NCBI GenBank assembly: GCA_027257055.1
Contig: JAPVLO010000044.1
Location: 3,906,001 to 3,970,000 of the forward strand
DNA length: 64,000 bases
Direction: 5' to 3'
Source of the DNA: Cephalopachus bancanus
Taxonomy: Eukaryota; Chordata; Mammalia; Primates; Tarsiidae
Below the pieces are notes generated by a model, which had not been told where the DNA came from, did no database searches, and was given only the letters and a program-made list of their open reading frames with translations. This document shows positions 12,471 through 23,900 of this stretch, one piece after another; positions within the stretch are counted from its first letter, which is position 1, and every line of letters starts with the position of its first letter. The translations under genes were made by a program, and so were the position numbers.

Positions 12471-14039
12471 TGTATAGTCCTACCCCCTCAACCGGTGATT
12501 GCCACACAGTAATGTTGGGCAAGCGTTTCCAGGTCTGCATATTTTTTCACAGAAGCCAGAGATCTGATCTTTTACATGAAATGTTTCAATTTTTTAAAGT
12601 TGGCAAGTGAAATTATTATTATTATTTTAACCCTGTGAGGGCCAAATATGTCTATGAATAGGAACTAGTCTGTATGCAGCCCAGGTAATATCATTGGCTT
12701 AAACTAACTCTTTAAAGAAAACAAAGTGGCCAGCATATTCAAACCCTTCCATACTAACAAGAAACATCCTTTGGAGCTGGGCAGCGTGCTCAAGGACAGA
12801 CAGAATTCAGTCCCGGGATCCAGGCAGGAGACCCAGAAAACCACCATGCTTCACAGAGCAGGCAGCTTCTCCAATCGTGACTGTTAAGTTGCTTTAAAGA
12901 AAGGTTCAGGGAAACTTGCTTTGTGGTTGGTTGACACCTGCTCCGCGTTAAATCAATGCAGCAAGTGTAGCAACCAGCACAAGAAATGTCAGCTCTCATT
13001 AGCCTGCATATAAATCTGCCTCCGTGAGAATCAGGATTAGAGAACGTCGGGGAAAATGCCAGGAAGCAGGAACATATGTTGTTCACACAAAAAGACTCTC
13101 CAACAATGGGTGTCTTCCTCCACAGCGGAGGCACCTGGAATGGGGAGGCTTTGTTTGGCCTCACTGCTCACCTCCCACCCCCACATCCCCAGCCAACCAC
13201 AGGGAACTGAGAAAGCGCCGTGGCTTCATCATCCGTGGTAGGAGGTTCTGCTAAGTGTTCACTGACACAGCTGAACGGTCATACAATGTCATAAAGAGTA
13301 AATGACTTGATAATGCAAAACAGTAATTAGGATGTGGTGCGTGTTTATGCTATTTACATATTTTAACACCCTGGTATTAATGTGCCTTCCTAATAGTACA
13401 TAAATGATCTAGCCTTTGTGCAGTGCATTCCAGACTGCCACAAATAAGCAGTCCTTAAAAGTAAGTGCCTATTCTCCTTCTCTCTCCTCATTCTGGATCT
13501 GCATTCCTGGAAGCCCACCTCAAGGGAAAGCCAGAGGAGGAAAGTGGGCATCGGAACACCTTCCTTGGGATGCACAAGTGTTGATGCGTTGGGATAAACT
13601 CAGGAGGGAAGGAAGTTTCCTTGGTGTAAAATTGTACCGCAGGCTGTTTAAGGGGGATGACAGCAGTAGGTGTGCCGATAAACGTGTAACACCTGGCTCT
13701 AAAAACTAAATGAGCCTGGATTTTTAGCATTTGCCAATTTTCAAGAAGTAAATACTCCCACTGTGACCGACGTTGTGTTCAAGCTTCCAGCATAACTTCA
13801 CTGAACACAGAGTCAGGAAGAGATCCATCCCATTGACCTTCAGGAGCCAGAGTGAACTTAGCAGACTGTTAGTTGGGGGTCACAGCCGCTATATAATTGG
13901 CCTTAACTCCTATCTGCCTGTAGAGAAATGTGGCAGGGGCATCACCACAGAATTATGCTCTATTCCAGATATTTTCCAAGATGCCAAGTCCCAGGTCTTT
14001 TAATGTGCAAGATAATTTTATCAGGGGGATAGTTAGAAA
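12471..14039. other. Non-coding; possible conserved element
   Basis: The segment about 12540-12700 looks like a decayed hAT-type repeat end, but I cannot name it. The block about 13260-13400 is AT-rich and unrepetitive, with homeodomain-like TAATTAG (about 13324) and a TTTACATATTTTAA block. It has the look of conserved non-coding DNA, which is an inference only. Frames here, such as the 124-codon one on the minus strand at 12790-13164, lack protein features. Confidence 0.45.
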
Positions 14040-14190
14040 TCACTGAATTGATCGCCCTAGCTTCACGAATGGGAAAACCGCACCTCAGTGTGGGGAAGAA
14101 TTTATGCAAGGGCACACAGCAATCTGGCATCAGCATGGTGGCTGGGACTCAACTCTCCTTATTCTCACCCCAGTGTTCTTTGCGCCATGA
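14040..14190 (-). mobile_element. MIR SINE, antisense
   Basis: 'ATGGGAAAACCGCACCTCAG', GCAAGGGCACACAGCAATCT and GCTGGGACTCAACTCTCC follow the reversed MIR order. Confidence 0.65.
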
Positions 14191-14554
14191 CCTTCCCCCT
14201 GTGCATTTCTTCCCAATTCCTGCTCAGCAGCCAAAGCTCTCTTTTGTGCCTCAAGGTTTCTTCTCTCACCAGCCCCTGTGTATGGAAGTGTATGCACACA
14301 TGTTGGAAGGCGGGGCTGGCAGGCTGACAGCCTGGTGTGGTAATAATGGTTGCCAGGTAACAGGAAGGCATCGTGCTGGGGAACCTTCTCTGGCAGATAT
14401 GGATAAATGGGCGCAGCAGGGAATGGAGCCTCCCTGGAGACAGAATGTGGCCATGTCTAATATGAGGGTTCTGAGTCAAAAATAGGGTATAAAACCCAAG
14501 AAGGAGAGTTCAGGGAGACGTTATGGCTCGAGGCAACTTTAAAGCGGAGCTGGT

Positions 14555-14655
14555 CCCTGGCCCTGTGTACTCTCCTTAGGGGACTGAGACCAGAGCTGGG
14601 AAGCGACTTGTCCAAGGTCATACCACTAGATGGTGTCAGAGCCAGGGCCACTGGA
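14555..14655 (-). mobile_element. MIR SINE fragment, antisense
   Basis: 'CTTGTCCAAGGTCATACCAC' followed by TGGTGTCAGAGCCAGGGCC is the reversed MIR core. Confidence 0.6.
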
Positions 14656-15394
14656 AGTGCAAGTGGTAAGATCTGGGGCTCCCATGTAACCTGAATACGA
14701 CAGAAGCCTCATAAGGCTCAAGTGACCCCGAACGCTGAGTGCAGGAGGTTTAACAATAACCTCCATGTTGGGCTCTGTGGAGCTGCCCTGCCCAGCACTG
14801 GCTTTTTCCTCCCCTCCCCTCCCAGCCCTGGAGGAGGGAGTGGAGCCCGGGAGCAGGGAGATGGATGAGAAGGAATGATGCTGATGTCACGGGGGGCCAT
14901 GAAATTCCAAGGGGGTCACTTGACTGAACAGATGGCAGGCAGATATTGGTTTTAACTCGCACATGGTTGAGTAAATACTGTTTAAGTTTTTCTTGCCAGC
15001 CTGGGGAGCCGACAGATCGCACTGAGTGGAGTTACCTCCACCTCCCGCCCGCATCACCTGCTCTTCCTGGGGTTTTCATTTCCTACCCTGCTTGTGCTTT
15101 AGAGCATGGCTGGCTGGTCAGGAAGCCTGTGCCCTTGGAGGCAGGAGCCTGTGTGCGGAAAGAGGGATGGAGGGGGCGGAATCAGGAGGCAGGCCGGCCC
15201 TTTATTGCAATGTGTGCCTGGGTAGTACCTGTCAGGTGGAATCACCATCAAGCGTGCCGTGGGCAAATTGCCTAGGGGGTTGGTCATGTTTTAATCCTGG
15301 ATAACAAAGAACCTCGCAAGACAACACACCCCTTGGTCTGCCTGTCAATAAGATCATTTCTCTGTCCACAGATCAAAGAACTGGGGCTGGGGAA
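14656..15394. other. Non-coding, no gene seen
   Basis: Moderately GC-rich unique sequence. Overlapping open frames on both strands (60-109 codons) reflect base composition. No splice-bounded exon can be argued. Confidence 0.5.
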
Positions 15395-15550
15395 ACTTTG
15401 AGGCGAGGCTCCTGGGTTTTGATCCTGACATGGCTACTCACAGACCTTCAGCACTTCCCTTAATTCTGCTGAGCCTCGGTTTCCCCATGTGTCCAGTGAG
15501 GGTATTGGCATTGACCGGGCTATCCTCTCGGGGAAGAGAGTTGAATGAAT
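15395..15550 (+). mobile_element. MIR SINE
   Basis: 'CCTGGGTTTTGATCCTGACA', then 'TGAGCCTCGGTTTCCCCAT', in MIR order. Confidence 0.7.
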
Positions 15551-15604
15551 GATACCCACATGAATGGAAGAGAAAGGAGATACACATGGTGGATTAGGCC
15601 AAAG

Positions 15605-15745
15605 ATTTGCTGGTGAAGCAGAAATGGATTCATTCAGCAATCACTTCTGAACCTCTCTTTGGTCAGGCTTTGGATACAGAAATGAATAAGGCATGGACAT
15701 CACCCCAAAGGAGCCCACCTCTGAGTGAGGAGACAAATGAGGGAA
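15605..15745 (-). mobile_element. L2 LINE 3' end, antisense
   Basis: 'ATTCATTCAGCAATCACTTC', 'TTTGGATACAGAAATGAATA' and 'AAGGAGCCCACCTCTGAGTG' match a reversed L2 3' end. Confidence 0.6.
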
Positions 15746-15774
15746 AAAAATTACCAAAGTGTGCCTGTGGTGGT

Positions 15775-15985
15775 TATAAGAGTGGCTCTTGGGTCAGACT
15801 CACATTTCTGTTTGTCACCTAAAAGCTGTGTGATCATGGGCTAGTAGCATTGTGCCTTGGCTCCCTTATCTGTGTAATGGGCATCTCATTGGTAGCTATC
15901 TCACTGGAATGTGGCGGGGATGGAGACAACACAAGAAAAGTACACTACATGGAGCCCTGACACATGCATACTGAGAACAGCAGCT
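15775..15985 (+). mobile_element. MIR SINE
   Basis: 'CTGTGTGATCATGGGCTAGT', 'GTGCCTTGGCTCCCTTATCT', 'GTGTAATGGGCATCTCATTG', with a decayed tail ('GAGCCCTGACACATGCATAC'). Confidence 0.75.
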
Positions 15986-16224
15986 GCTGTGGTTACCACC
16001 AGTGTCGTGTGATAGCCAGGATGCTGAGAGGGGACAGGGAGAAAGACTCACCCAGCCGTGGGGGAGAGGCCAGTGATGCTTCTGGAAGTAGGAACAGCTT
16101 TGCGGAATCTTGAAGAGTCAACCAAGAAAACCAAATTCCCTCAACAAATACTCCCTGAGCGAGGGCTTGGGTGAGAATGAAGAACAAGACATACAGTCTC
16201 CGTTGCCTTTACCTCTTGCTCCAG

Positions 16225-16547
16225 ACTTGGGCCTGCAAACTCTTCACTAGAAAGGGTCCAGTAGTCAATATTTCAGGCTCTGTCGCAGCACCCAGCTCTG
16301 CTGCTGCGGGTGAAGACTGTCACAGTCAGCACAGAAGCAAATGAGTGTGGCTGTGCTCCAGGAAAGCTGGAATTTTGAACACTAAAGTCTGAATATCATA
16401 TAATCTCCATGTCATGAAATGTGATTTTTCTCTTTCCTTTTCTTCGACATTTAGAAATGTAAAAACCGTTCTTATCTCTTGGCCATACATAAACAGGCAG
16501 CAGGCTGAGTTTGTCTCGTGGATCCTGGCTGGCCAGCCCCTGTTCTA
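16225..16547. mobile_element. hAT-like MER-type DNA element, decayed
   Basis: Segments 'AGAAAGGGTCCAGTAGTCAA', 'TATTTCAGGCTCTGTCGCAG', 'CAAATGAGTGTGGCTGTGCT' and a terminal CCCCTGTTCTAGAG resemble a common nonautonomous hAT family. The left terminus is damaged and I cannot confirm a target duplication. Confidence 0.55.
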
Positions 16548-16664
16548 GAGCGATGGTGGGCAGAGAGTCAGTAGAAACAGGATCATTTTGGGTAGCGGTC
16601 AGGGCTAAGAAGACGGTGACTCCAGGTGCTGCTTCACAATCGTGAGAGTGAGGGTGACAGTTTC

Positions 16665-16905
16665 ATGAAGGCAGCTGTGGAAGGCTCTGTAAGGAGGTGA
16701 AATATGGGCTGAAATTCAAATGATCAGATAAAACCAATATTCCAAAGTCCAGATGGGAGGAGGATCTGCTCAAATGTGGACTCCAGGCTTGGCATGTTAG
16801 GAACAGAGAGTAGGTCAGTGTGGCTGAGCGCAGGATTTGTGAGGGAAGGAGAGAAACTGCCTGGGAGAGAGAAAGCAGACCCAGAGATGTGGATGGCAAG
16901 GGCTT
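16665..16905 (-). mobile_element. L2 LINE body, antisense
   Basis: 'GGCTTGGCATGTTAGGAACA', 'AGGTCAGTGTGGCTGAGCGC' and 'GTGAGGGAAGGAGAGAAACT' follow reversed L2 internal sequence. Confidence 0.55.
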
Positions 16906-17594
16906 GGGTGTAGAGGAGCCTGTGTGACTAGTTCAGTATCTGTGCAACTGGCCTTGGCTTGATTGATGGGAAATATTTGAAGACGGACTCACCATGTAAA
17001 TAGCTTTTGTGATTTCTTTCAACTTGTAGGGACAAAGGGAAGGTATTGAAGCGTGCTGAATGCCGAATCCATGTTGGGCATTATTATCCGCCAACCCTAA
17101 TGAGTCTCTTTCTTCCCAGAGCCCAGGACCAGGCCAAGTCTTCAGCATCCCTGGGCACACAGACCTCTTGTGCTTCCCATGTGTCTTTAATGATCGTCTT
17201 GCTCATTACAGTGGAAACACCAAACTCCGTGCAGCCAGAGACCTCACACACCTGATATTACCAATGTCTATCTTGACTTTTGGGTGGTGGCACCATAATA
17301 AGGTCAAAATAGAGATTTAATCAAAATATCAACTTCCAAGGCAGAGGGAGTTTGTTCTTTGATGCTTTCCTTGATGTCACAGGTTCTGGTCTCCTTTTCT
17401 GACGGTCTCCCTCACTGGCCTTGCTGCTTTGGCGAGAAGGAGAATTGGATGTATCAGAAAGAATTTTTATAATGAAAAAAAGTCTGTCATAAGGCTCCTC
17501 TACATATCTAGTTGAGGAAGGGGATAGAAGGGAGGCCTCCATGCTGGGCAGTTGTGCTAGGTGGACCTCCAGATTCTGAGAGTAATCTGGAATC
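16906..17594. other. Non-coding, no gene seen
   Basis: No repeat or gene recognised. Open frames of 60-86 codons have no domain features. Confidence 0.5.
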
Positions 17595-18010
17595 CCACAC
17601 ACACCCCACATATGTATGTGTACACCCCACATATGTATATGTACACACCACACATGCACCACAGACACATGTACCACACAGAACACATGCATACCACGCA
17701 TACACACTACATACACCCCATGCACACACACCTGCTCACCACCCACACACCACACAATACTCCCCCCAAACAATTCACACAATGCATGCATACCACACAC
17801 ATACAGCACACAGACATAGTACACACAACACAGGCATACCACACGCAGCGCACACAACACACACAACACACACATCCCATACCACATGCATACCACACAC
17901 ACATGCACATAAACCACAGGTGCACAAAAAACAGACACTGCACACACATCACACATGCACACACTATACACAACCCACTGCACCTGAGTGTACACCCATG
18001 CAGCTCACAC
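17595..18010. repeat. CA-rich imperfect simple-repeat array (about 400 bp)
   Basis: The region is a long impure (CA)n tract interrupted by CCACA, CATAC and ATGCA words. It starts with two near-identical blocks built on CACCCCACATATGTATRTGTA (about 17600-17645). It keeps long frames open on both strands (His/Thr-rich forward, Cys/Val-rich reverse). These are composition artefacts, not genes. Confidence 0.9.
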
Positions 18011-18724
18011 AATTCCAAGCTGAGTGGTGTGCATGACCATACCCAGGGTAACTTGAACTGCACCAGTTAAATAAGTGCCTCTTTTTATTTTTTTGGCCAT
18101 TCTGCAGCTGTTGCCATCTGCCTAATTTCAGTCAATTAACTTTTACTTAAAAGCATTAAATTTCTCAGTGCTGCTGCATTAGGCCCATTGTACAGTGAAT
18201 TGTGAGAGTGAAGGAGACCCATCACTCAAATCTGCCTGCCCGTGCGACAGAGCCATCATTAGAGCTGCATCTTCCCAGGAACTCCAGGCACCAGACAAGG
18301 TGAAGGCGGCTGAGGGGGCCGGGTCCAGGGAACTCCAGGCACAGAGCTGGGCATCCTAAGGACCGCTGGGCCACACAGCACCATCTCGGGAGGTGGGGTG
18401 ACTTGTTGTATGGGCAGAGGGGACTTTTCCATGGAGAAAGGTTGCAAGGCTGACTTGAAGCTAGGCAGTGGAGAGACAAAGGAAAGAGTGGGAGCTGGAG
18501 TTGGGGGCACATCTGCTGGAGGGTGGGAGTGAGTGAGAAGGATCACCACAAGCTCAGGAGAAAAGTGGGTGGGGAGGCTCTTCCCTGGCCCAGCCCCCTT
18601 CAGCTCATTTCTGTTCTCCAGCTGGACAATCTCAAATCAGTCTACAGGCAGGACCTGGACCCACAGCTGGGAGAGCACAAGGTCTAAACATTCAACCTAA
18701 ATGCCTGGCCGTGAACTGCAGGCC
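18011..18724. other. Non-coding; possible conserved block at the left
   Basis: About 18060-18210 is unrepetitive AT-rich DNA with 'CAATTAACTTTTACTTAAAA' and 'GCATTAAATTTCTCAGTGC', resembling conserved non-coding sequence (inference). A 15-bp word GGAACTCCAGGCACM occurs at about 18279 and 18330. No gene is seen. Confidence 0.45.
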
Positions 18725-19055
18725 CCATGGAGTCCCGCCTGCCCACCACTCTCTCCTTGCCCATGCTGCTCTGGCCATGCTGGGCACCGAGGCATCCCTT
18801 GAGCACTGCAGGCAAATCTTGCCTCAGGGCAGAGCAGCTCCGCCCTCGCATCTCAGAGTCTCTGCTGGTTCCCTAAGGAGCGCCCATCCAGCTCCCCATA
18901 CGACACTGCCTTCTCATTTATTGCGCTCATTTATTTATCTGCAGATAAAATGTTACTTCCCATTTGCCTATTCATTGCTAAATCCCCAGGGTCTGAAACA
19001 GTGCCCAGCACATAGTAGGTGCTTAATAAATGTTTATTGACTGAATAAATGGAGC
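18725..19055 (+). mobile_element. L2 LINE 3' end
   Basis: It ends with the L2 signature 'ACAGTGCCCAGCACATAGTA', 'GGTGCTTAATAAATGTTTAT', 'TGACTGAATAAATG'. The upstream part (CTCCTTGCCCATGCTGCTCT and onward) fits the L2 body. Confidence 0.75.
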
Positions 19056-19258
19056 CCCTCAGGCCTTCAGTGATAATCAGCCTCTTGCTTTCTGGCCTCA
19101 TCTTCAAGGACTCCTTGTCTTTGTTCTCTGACTGGATTGGCCTCCTCTCCACCCCCAGCAAGTACTGCCCATGCCTGCCCCCAAGACTTCACATCTACTG
19201 TCCCTGTTCCATGTCACATGTGAAAGACCTCCCCTTTTCTCCACTTATACCCGACCCA

Positions 19259-19276
19259 GCACGCGCGCGCACACAC

Positions 19277-19307
<31 letters not shown>

Positions 19308-19328
19308 ACACACACACACACACACACA
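19259..19328. repeat. (CA)n microsatellite with CG-bearing start
   Basis: It begins with an ACGCGCGCGC segment, then becomes nearly pure CA with single interruptions. It is likely length-polymorphic, and the alternating purine-pyrimidine start could adopt Z-DNA. Confidence 0.95.
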
Positions 19329-19824
19329 GTTTCTGCTCCTCCAGGAAGACTTCTCTGACTACACTAACCTCTAAAAGTGGTTTCTTCCTCTGAGCTTTAG
19401 TACTGTGAATGCTCCATCCCATAGGACCTCTGGGCTGACTGGCCACTGAGTTACTCTGGAACCTTCTAACAGTCCAGATCCTAGCACCTTCTCTCAGAGA
19501 TTTGGATTCAGGAAGCTGGTACAGGTCCTGGGCATAGGTACTTTTTAGTCTGTTTGGATGATTCTGATTGTCAGTCAGGTTTGGGTCTCTGTCCTAGTGG
19601 TTTTGCTTGGTCACTGGCTCATTTTTGACTCTCTCATGAGACAGTAAGTGGCTGGGAGGCTATCTCTGTTATTTGCTCCCTCCCTAATATCCAGTACATA
19701 CAAGCAAACAGTGAGTGTCCCATAAATGCCACTTAAGAAAACACAGGTCACAGGAAGCCAATGGGAGCCTCCCAAGTGTGGAGGAATGAAACACTGGACC
19801 CTGTCAGAAGAAAATGTGGCCTTT
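19329..19824. other. Non-coding, no gene seen
   Basis: Decayed sequence, possibly with L2/MIR pieces. Nothing firm. Confidence 0.45.
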
Positions 19825-20045
19825 GGGATTGGGGAAACGTGGGATTGTGTCCTAGCTCTAACACTCACTGATTAGGGGAGCTATGGGCAGCCAGTTTCCC
19901 TCCTCAAGCTTCACCCTTTCTTCGCGGAACAGGGCGATAGTAGCCTCCACCTCATTGGGGCGAGGTGAGGGTTCGGTGCCATTAAGGACAGTACTTGGCA
20001 TAGTGCCTAGCATGCAGTAAGTCCTCAATGAATGGGGTCTACTCT
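19825..20045 (+). mobile_element. MIR SINE
   Basis: 'TGTGTCCTAGCTCTAACACT', 'AGCTTCACCCTTTCTTCGCG', 'AGTGCCTAGCATGCAGTAAG' and 'TCCTCAATGAATGG' follow MIR order, nearly full length. Confidence 0.8.
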
Positions 20046-20789
20046 TTTGTTACTAAATCAAGGTTTTCCAAAAGGCAGAGGGCTCTGGCCCCTCTGTGTC
20101 TGTCCAGAGCTGACTCAGCACTGACACAGAGGCTGCATCATTAGCTCGGCTAATTCCAGACAGGAGCGGGGCATCACTCGGGCAGCTGCAGAAGTGTGCC
20201 CCCTGCCTGTGGTCCTCCCCGGCCTCCACCCCCACCCTGCCTGCCAATCATGCCACATGCCTACCCCCCCCCCGCCCATGGAGCCTGGCTGTGCTGCAGC
20301 CTCACAGCACACGCAGGGCTCACACATGCTTACCCTGCTGCCCGGCATGCAGGCCCGTGTGCTGCCATGGCATGGTGCCCACTCCTGGGCACAGCAAGGC
20401 CAGTGCGTGGCCTGGCAGATGGCAGAGGGGTGGGGGCCGGGAGGGGAGTGAGAGCTCCTGCTGGGGCTGTAGGTGAGGGTAGGGGAGGAAGCATCAGCAG
20501 GACAGGGCGGGGAACCTTGGCCGGCAGGCAAGTGATGCTGTAATGGCTTGGGTCTGCAGAGCGGATTCCCGCACTGTGGCTCCTGGCTGGGTTTTCCCGG
20601 AGGCCTGGCTCAACCTGGGCCTGGTCATGACATCAAGGCCATCAGCTGATGATTGAAGCCTGCAGATAAGGACAGTTCTGGGATTGAAAGTCCAGGAAGC
20701 TGAATTCCCGTTTTCAGGTCTGAAACCCATCTCCACCCCAGTTCAGTTAGTCAAGTTCAACAATGGTTTTGGGAGGGTCTGCTGTAATG
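20046..20789. other. Non-coding, GC-rich
   Basis: GC-rich with a C run (about 20265-20275). Several overlapping frames up to 138 codons on both strands come from high GC. Lack of a consistent frame, splice context or domain argues against a gene. It is not a clear CpG island. Confidence 0.45.
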
Positions 20790-20920
20790 CCAGGTGCCAG
20801 GAACCAGGATGTCCATCAGAAGAGCTGGACTGAAGTCAGGGAGCTTGGGACTGGTCCCAGTCCTGCAGTGGGTGAGCCATGCCTCAGCTTCTCTGAACCT
20901 TTGGGAATGGGTCTGGGGCT
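20790..20920 (+). mobile_element. MIR-like fragment
   Basis: 'GTGAGCCATGCCTCAGCTTC' then 'TCTGAACCTTTGGGAATGGG' resembles the MIR second half. Weak. Confidence 0.4.
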
Positions 20921-21114
20921 ACAGTGATGGTGAAGTAAGCAGATAGATACACAGCCTTGACAATCTGCAGGCTGCTTTAGAGAAGGTGGGATTCGCCACA
21001 TGCCTTTAAGGAGAGAGGCAGGAATGAAAAATACCTGAGTAGCCTCTCATGTGGAGGCAGGAGGGATGTGTCACTTGGGTAGAGCTGAAGGAGCTCACAG
21101 AAGGAGGAGAGAAC

Positions 21115-21400
21115 TCTTTCTTTTTATTGATATATCATAGTTGTACATATTTTGAGGGGACATTTGATATTGTGATACATACATATGATGTGTCATGACC
21201 AAATCAGGGTAATCGAGATAGCCATCACCTCACATGTTGATCTTTTATTGGTGTTGGGAACATTAAAATTCTTTTCTTCTAGCTATTTTAAAATATATAG
21301 TAAGTTATTGTTAACTGTAAAATCAAATATTAGAGCTTTTGTTCCTTCTCTCTAACTATATTTCTGTACCCATCCACCAACTTCTCTTTATCCCAGGAGG
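21115..21400 (+). mobile_element. L1 3' UTR fragment
   Basis: 'GTACATATTTTGAGGGGACA', 'GACCAAATCAGGGTAATCGA', 'GATAGCCATCACCTCACATG', 'TGTTGGGAACATTAAAATTC' and 'CTATATTTCTGTACCCATCC' match a well-known segment of primate/mammalian L1 3' ends. It is isolated, 5'-truncated and without ORF2. Confidence 0.75.
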
Positions 21401-21414
21401 AGAGAATTATTGTA

Positions 21415-21645
21415 GAGACAATGTAGCAAAGTGGCTATGATCAGAGTTAGACACTGTGAATTCAGTTCTGACTTTGCCAAGTGCCAGCCACAGGACTGTT
21501 AAAAGTCAACTGACTTCTCTGGGCATCACTGTCTTCAGCTGAGAAGTGGGATCAGGAGAGTTCTTTCCTTCTAGGATCCCAAGGATTTAATGAGCTCAAT
21601 AAGAACAGAGCCCGGGACGTAATAAGTCGTTTTCAGTACTACTAT
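21415..21645 (+). mobile_element. MIR SINE
   Basis: 'TTCTGACTTTGCCAAGTGCC', 'ACTTCTCTGGGCATCACTGT' and 'GGGACGTAATAAGTCGTTTT' fall in MIR order. Confidence 0.6.
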
Positions 21646-21734
21646 TCTGAAAGAAGTGCAGAGGTCAAGAACTTACCTCCTTCAAGAAACCATCTTAATA
21701 GTTGACATATTCCATTAGCCATGGACAGTAACCA

Positions 21735-21960
21735 CGACTGATATTTATGGAGCATTATGCCATGGTAATTTTTAGAATTCACATTTGCATTTAACCCTCA
21801 CAACAGCCCTGAAGGGTGGGTATACTATTATTTTTCTTTTATAGATGAGAAAAGAATAGAACCTAATTTATGTAAGATACTCAAGACCACATTGTTAGAA
21901 TTTTGAATAAGGAGATTTGAGCATAGGTCATCTGACTCTAAGATGTGCTAACCTTAACTA
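21735..21960 (-). mobile_element. MIR SINE, antisense
   Basis: 'TTTAACCCTCACAACAGCCC', 'TTATAGATGAGAAAAGAATA', a decayed 'ACTCAAGACCACATTGTTAG', then 'TCATCTGACTCTAAG', the reversed MIR order. Confidence 0.75.
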
Positions 21961-22149
21961 TCTCATTGTACACCCTGTCTCCTAGGGAATATTCCCAAGT
22001 ATACTTCACCTGAAACAAGCCATGGAACATGTTTCTCTAGAGAACTGACACTGGACCACCCATCAGACATCTGGTCCCCCAGAGGAGACAGAGCAGAGGC
22101 CAGTGATCCCATGACCCATGGGATCTGGCCCCCACTGCCCTCACCCTTC

Positions 22150-22600
22150 ACTCCTCCTCCCTGTTAACTCCACTCCAGCCCCTCTGGCCTCCTTTCTATA
22201 GCTCAAACTCTCCAAACCCATTTCTAGCAGGGCCTTTGTCCTTGCTGTCCCATTTGTCTGGGGGTACTTTCTCCAGTCTTCATGCGGCTGCTCAGCATCT
22301 AGTTCTCAACTCACATGTCAGCTCTTCAGAAATGCTTTCCCTGTCAACCACCCCAGCTAAAGTTCCCACCCCCACCCCCACCAGGCCACTAAATCCCTTA
22401 GATCTGAAAGGATTTTGTTGATCCATTTTCTTGCTTTCTAACTGCCTCCCCATAGGAGAATGTGAGCTCTTGAGGGAGAGGAAGGGCCTTGAGTCCTCGA
22501 GGGACAGGTAGGGTCTTGTTGACCTGCTGGCTGAGGGTGCTCTCCCTAGCGCTGGGCACAGTACCTGGCTCAAAGTTTGTGCTCAACGAACCCTTGTTGG
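22150..22600 (+). mobile_element. L2 LINE 3' region
   Basis: L2 body words ('CATGTCAGCTCTTCAGAAAT' then GCTTTCCCTGTC) lead to 'AATGTGAGCTCTTGAGGGAG' and 'GCTGGGCACAGTACCTGGCT', with TGTGCTCAACGAAC at the end. Confidence 0.75.
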
Positions 22601-23389
22601 CTGACTGTCTGAAACAACCAGGACTGAGGACAGTAGGGATAAGGTGGTGTCCCACTCCGGTCTAGCACAAGTCCCCTAGGAGAGCTCTAGGTCTGGTAGA
22701 GAAGGGAAGCTGAGAGAGAGGACAGCTTCCTGCGCTGCTCCCTCCTACCTTCTCTGAACACTAAGTCTGTGTCAGTGTGACCTGAGAATGAGGAGGAGAA
22801 ACGCCTCCACTAGCAAAGTCTCTTCTGAGGAGAGTTGTCACTGAGTCATGATTCTTCATGGAGATTCCTGCAGAGTCCCCAGAATTCGGGAAATGCCCAC
22901 AAAAGGCCAGGGCCATGGCCTGGGAGCCCCAGAGACCCTCATCTTTGGTCTGGGCAGGCATCAGAAGGGAGATCTTTCAGGCCCCTGATTGATACTCCAC
23001 CTAAATACTATCTCAGGGTCCTACGGACCCTCCCTCCTCAAAGGTCCTTCTACCCAAATTATGTACTCACTGCATTGGAAGCAGAAGAGATATAAGGACT
23101 CTTTGGAGATACTAAGGAGTCCTTAAGCCTAAAGACACAACTTGGGAGAGGGAGGGCCTCCTTTGGCTCTTAAGTACCCTCCCATACAGCAAGACCCTTC
23201 TTGCCCACATGAATGTGGGGAGCCTGTAGCCTGCAACATTCTCACTATATCCTGAGTTTCTGAATCACTGCTGGCTCAGAAACTGGCACAGGAGAACCAC
23301 ATGGAATTCCAAATCATTTTACTTTCTCTGCCTCTTTTAATTCATTTCCTTCCATGCTTCTCCTCTGTTTCAAAATAACCCTGCCATAA
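22601..23389. other. Non-coding, no gene seen
   Basis: Unique sequence. An 86-codon frame at 22835-23095 has no recognisable feature. Confidence 0.5.
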
Positions 23390-23575
23390 AGCATTAATGT
23401 TAATTAATAGCTGTGTGATCTTGGGCGGTTTCTTAACCTTTTTATACTTCAATTTCCTCACTCTTAAATGTAAATAATAATACCTACCTCACAGAAGTGA
23501 TGATTTAATTTGATAATGCATTTAGAACTTAGAACAGGGCCTGACACAAAGTAAGCACTTAAAAAAATATTGTTT
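23390..23575 (+). mobile_element. MIR SINE
   Basis: 'AGCTGTGTGATCTTGGGCGG', 'ATACTTCAATTTCCTCACTC', 'AATACCTACCTCACAGAAGT', 'GGGCCTGACACAAAGTAAGC': nearly the full MIR. Confidence 0.88.
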
Positions 23576-23599
23576 TTACTTTTAGTTAAAGAAATGATA

Positions 23600-23900
23600 T
23601 CTACTCTACTAAAGAAATCCCAAATCTCAGTGGCCTAACAAGCTAAGGTTGTTTCTTGCTTACATCACAGTCCATGGCAGGTGTCTGCTCCACATGGTGA
23701 TTCAGGGATCAAGGCTCTCTCCATGATATGGCTACAACTTCAGAATCTCATTTACTCTGCTGTTGAAAGGAGTAAAAATATGGAAGCTCTCACACAGAAG
23801 AGTTGGGGGAGTCAGGTCTGCAGGAGCATATCACTCCCACTCGTTTTCCATTGGCTGGAACTCAGCTGCATGATCTTGCCTAACTGCAGAGAATTTTGAG
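23600..23900 (+). mobile_element. Mammalian interspersed repeat, family not named
   Basis: 'CAAGCTAAGGTTGTTTCTTG', 'CATCACAGTCCATGGCAGG', 'TGCTCCACATGGTGATTCAG', 'TCCATTGGCTGGAACTCAGC' and 'GAGAAATGTAGCTTTGCGG' follow a familiar ancient repeat whose name I cannot state safely. Confidence 0.55.

Noticed and set aside
14048..14485. 145-codon plus-strand frame
   Set aside because: Overlaps a reversed MIR and several competing frames on both strands. No domain.
17321..17995. 224-codon minus-strand frame, Cys/Val-rich
   Set aside because: It is the CA-rich array read in reverse. The composition explains the open frame and the neighbouring sequence has no gene features.
20115..20531. GC-rich frames on both strands, considered as a possible exon or CpG island
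   Set aside because: High GC but modest CpG, no consistent frame and no convincing splice sites.
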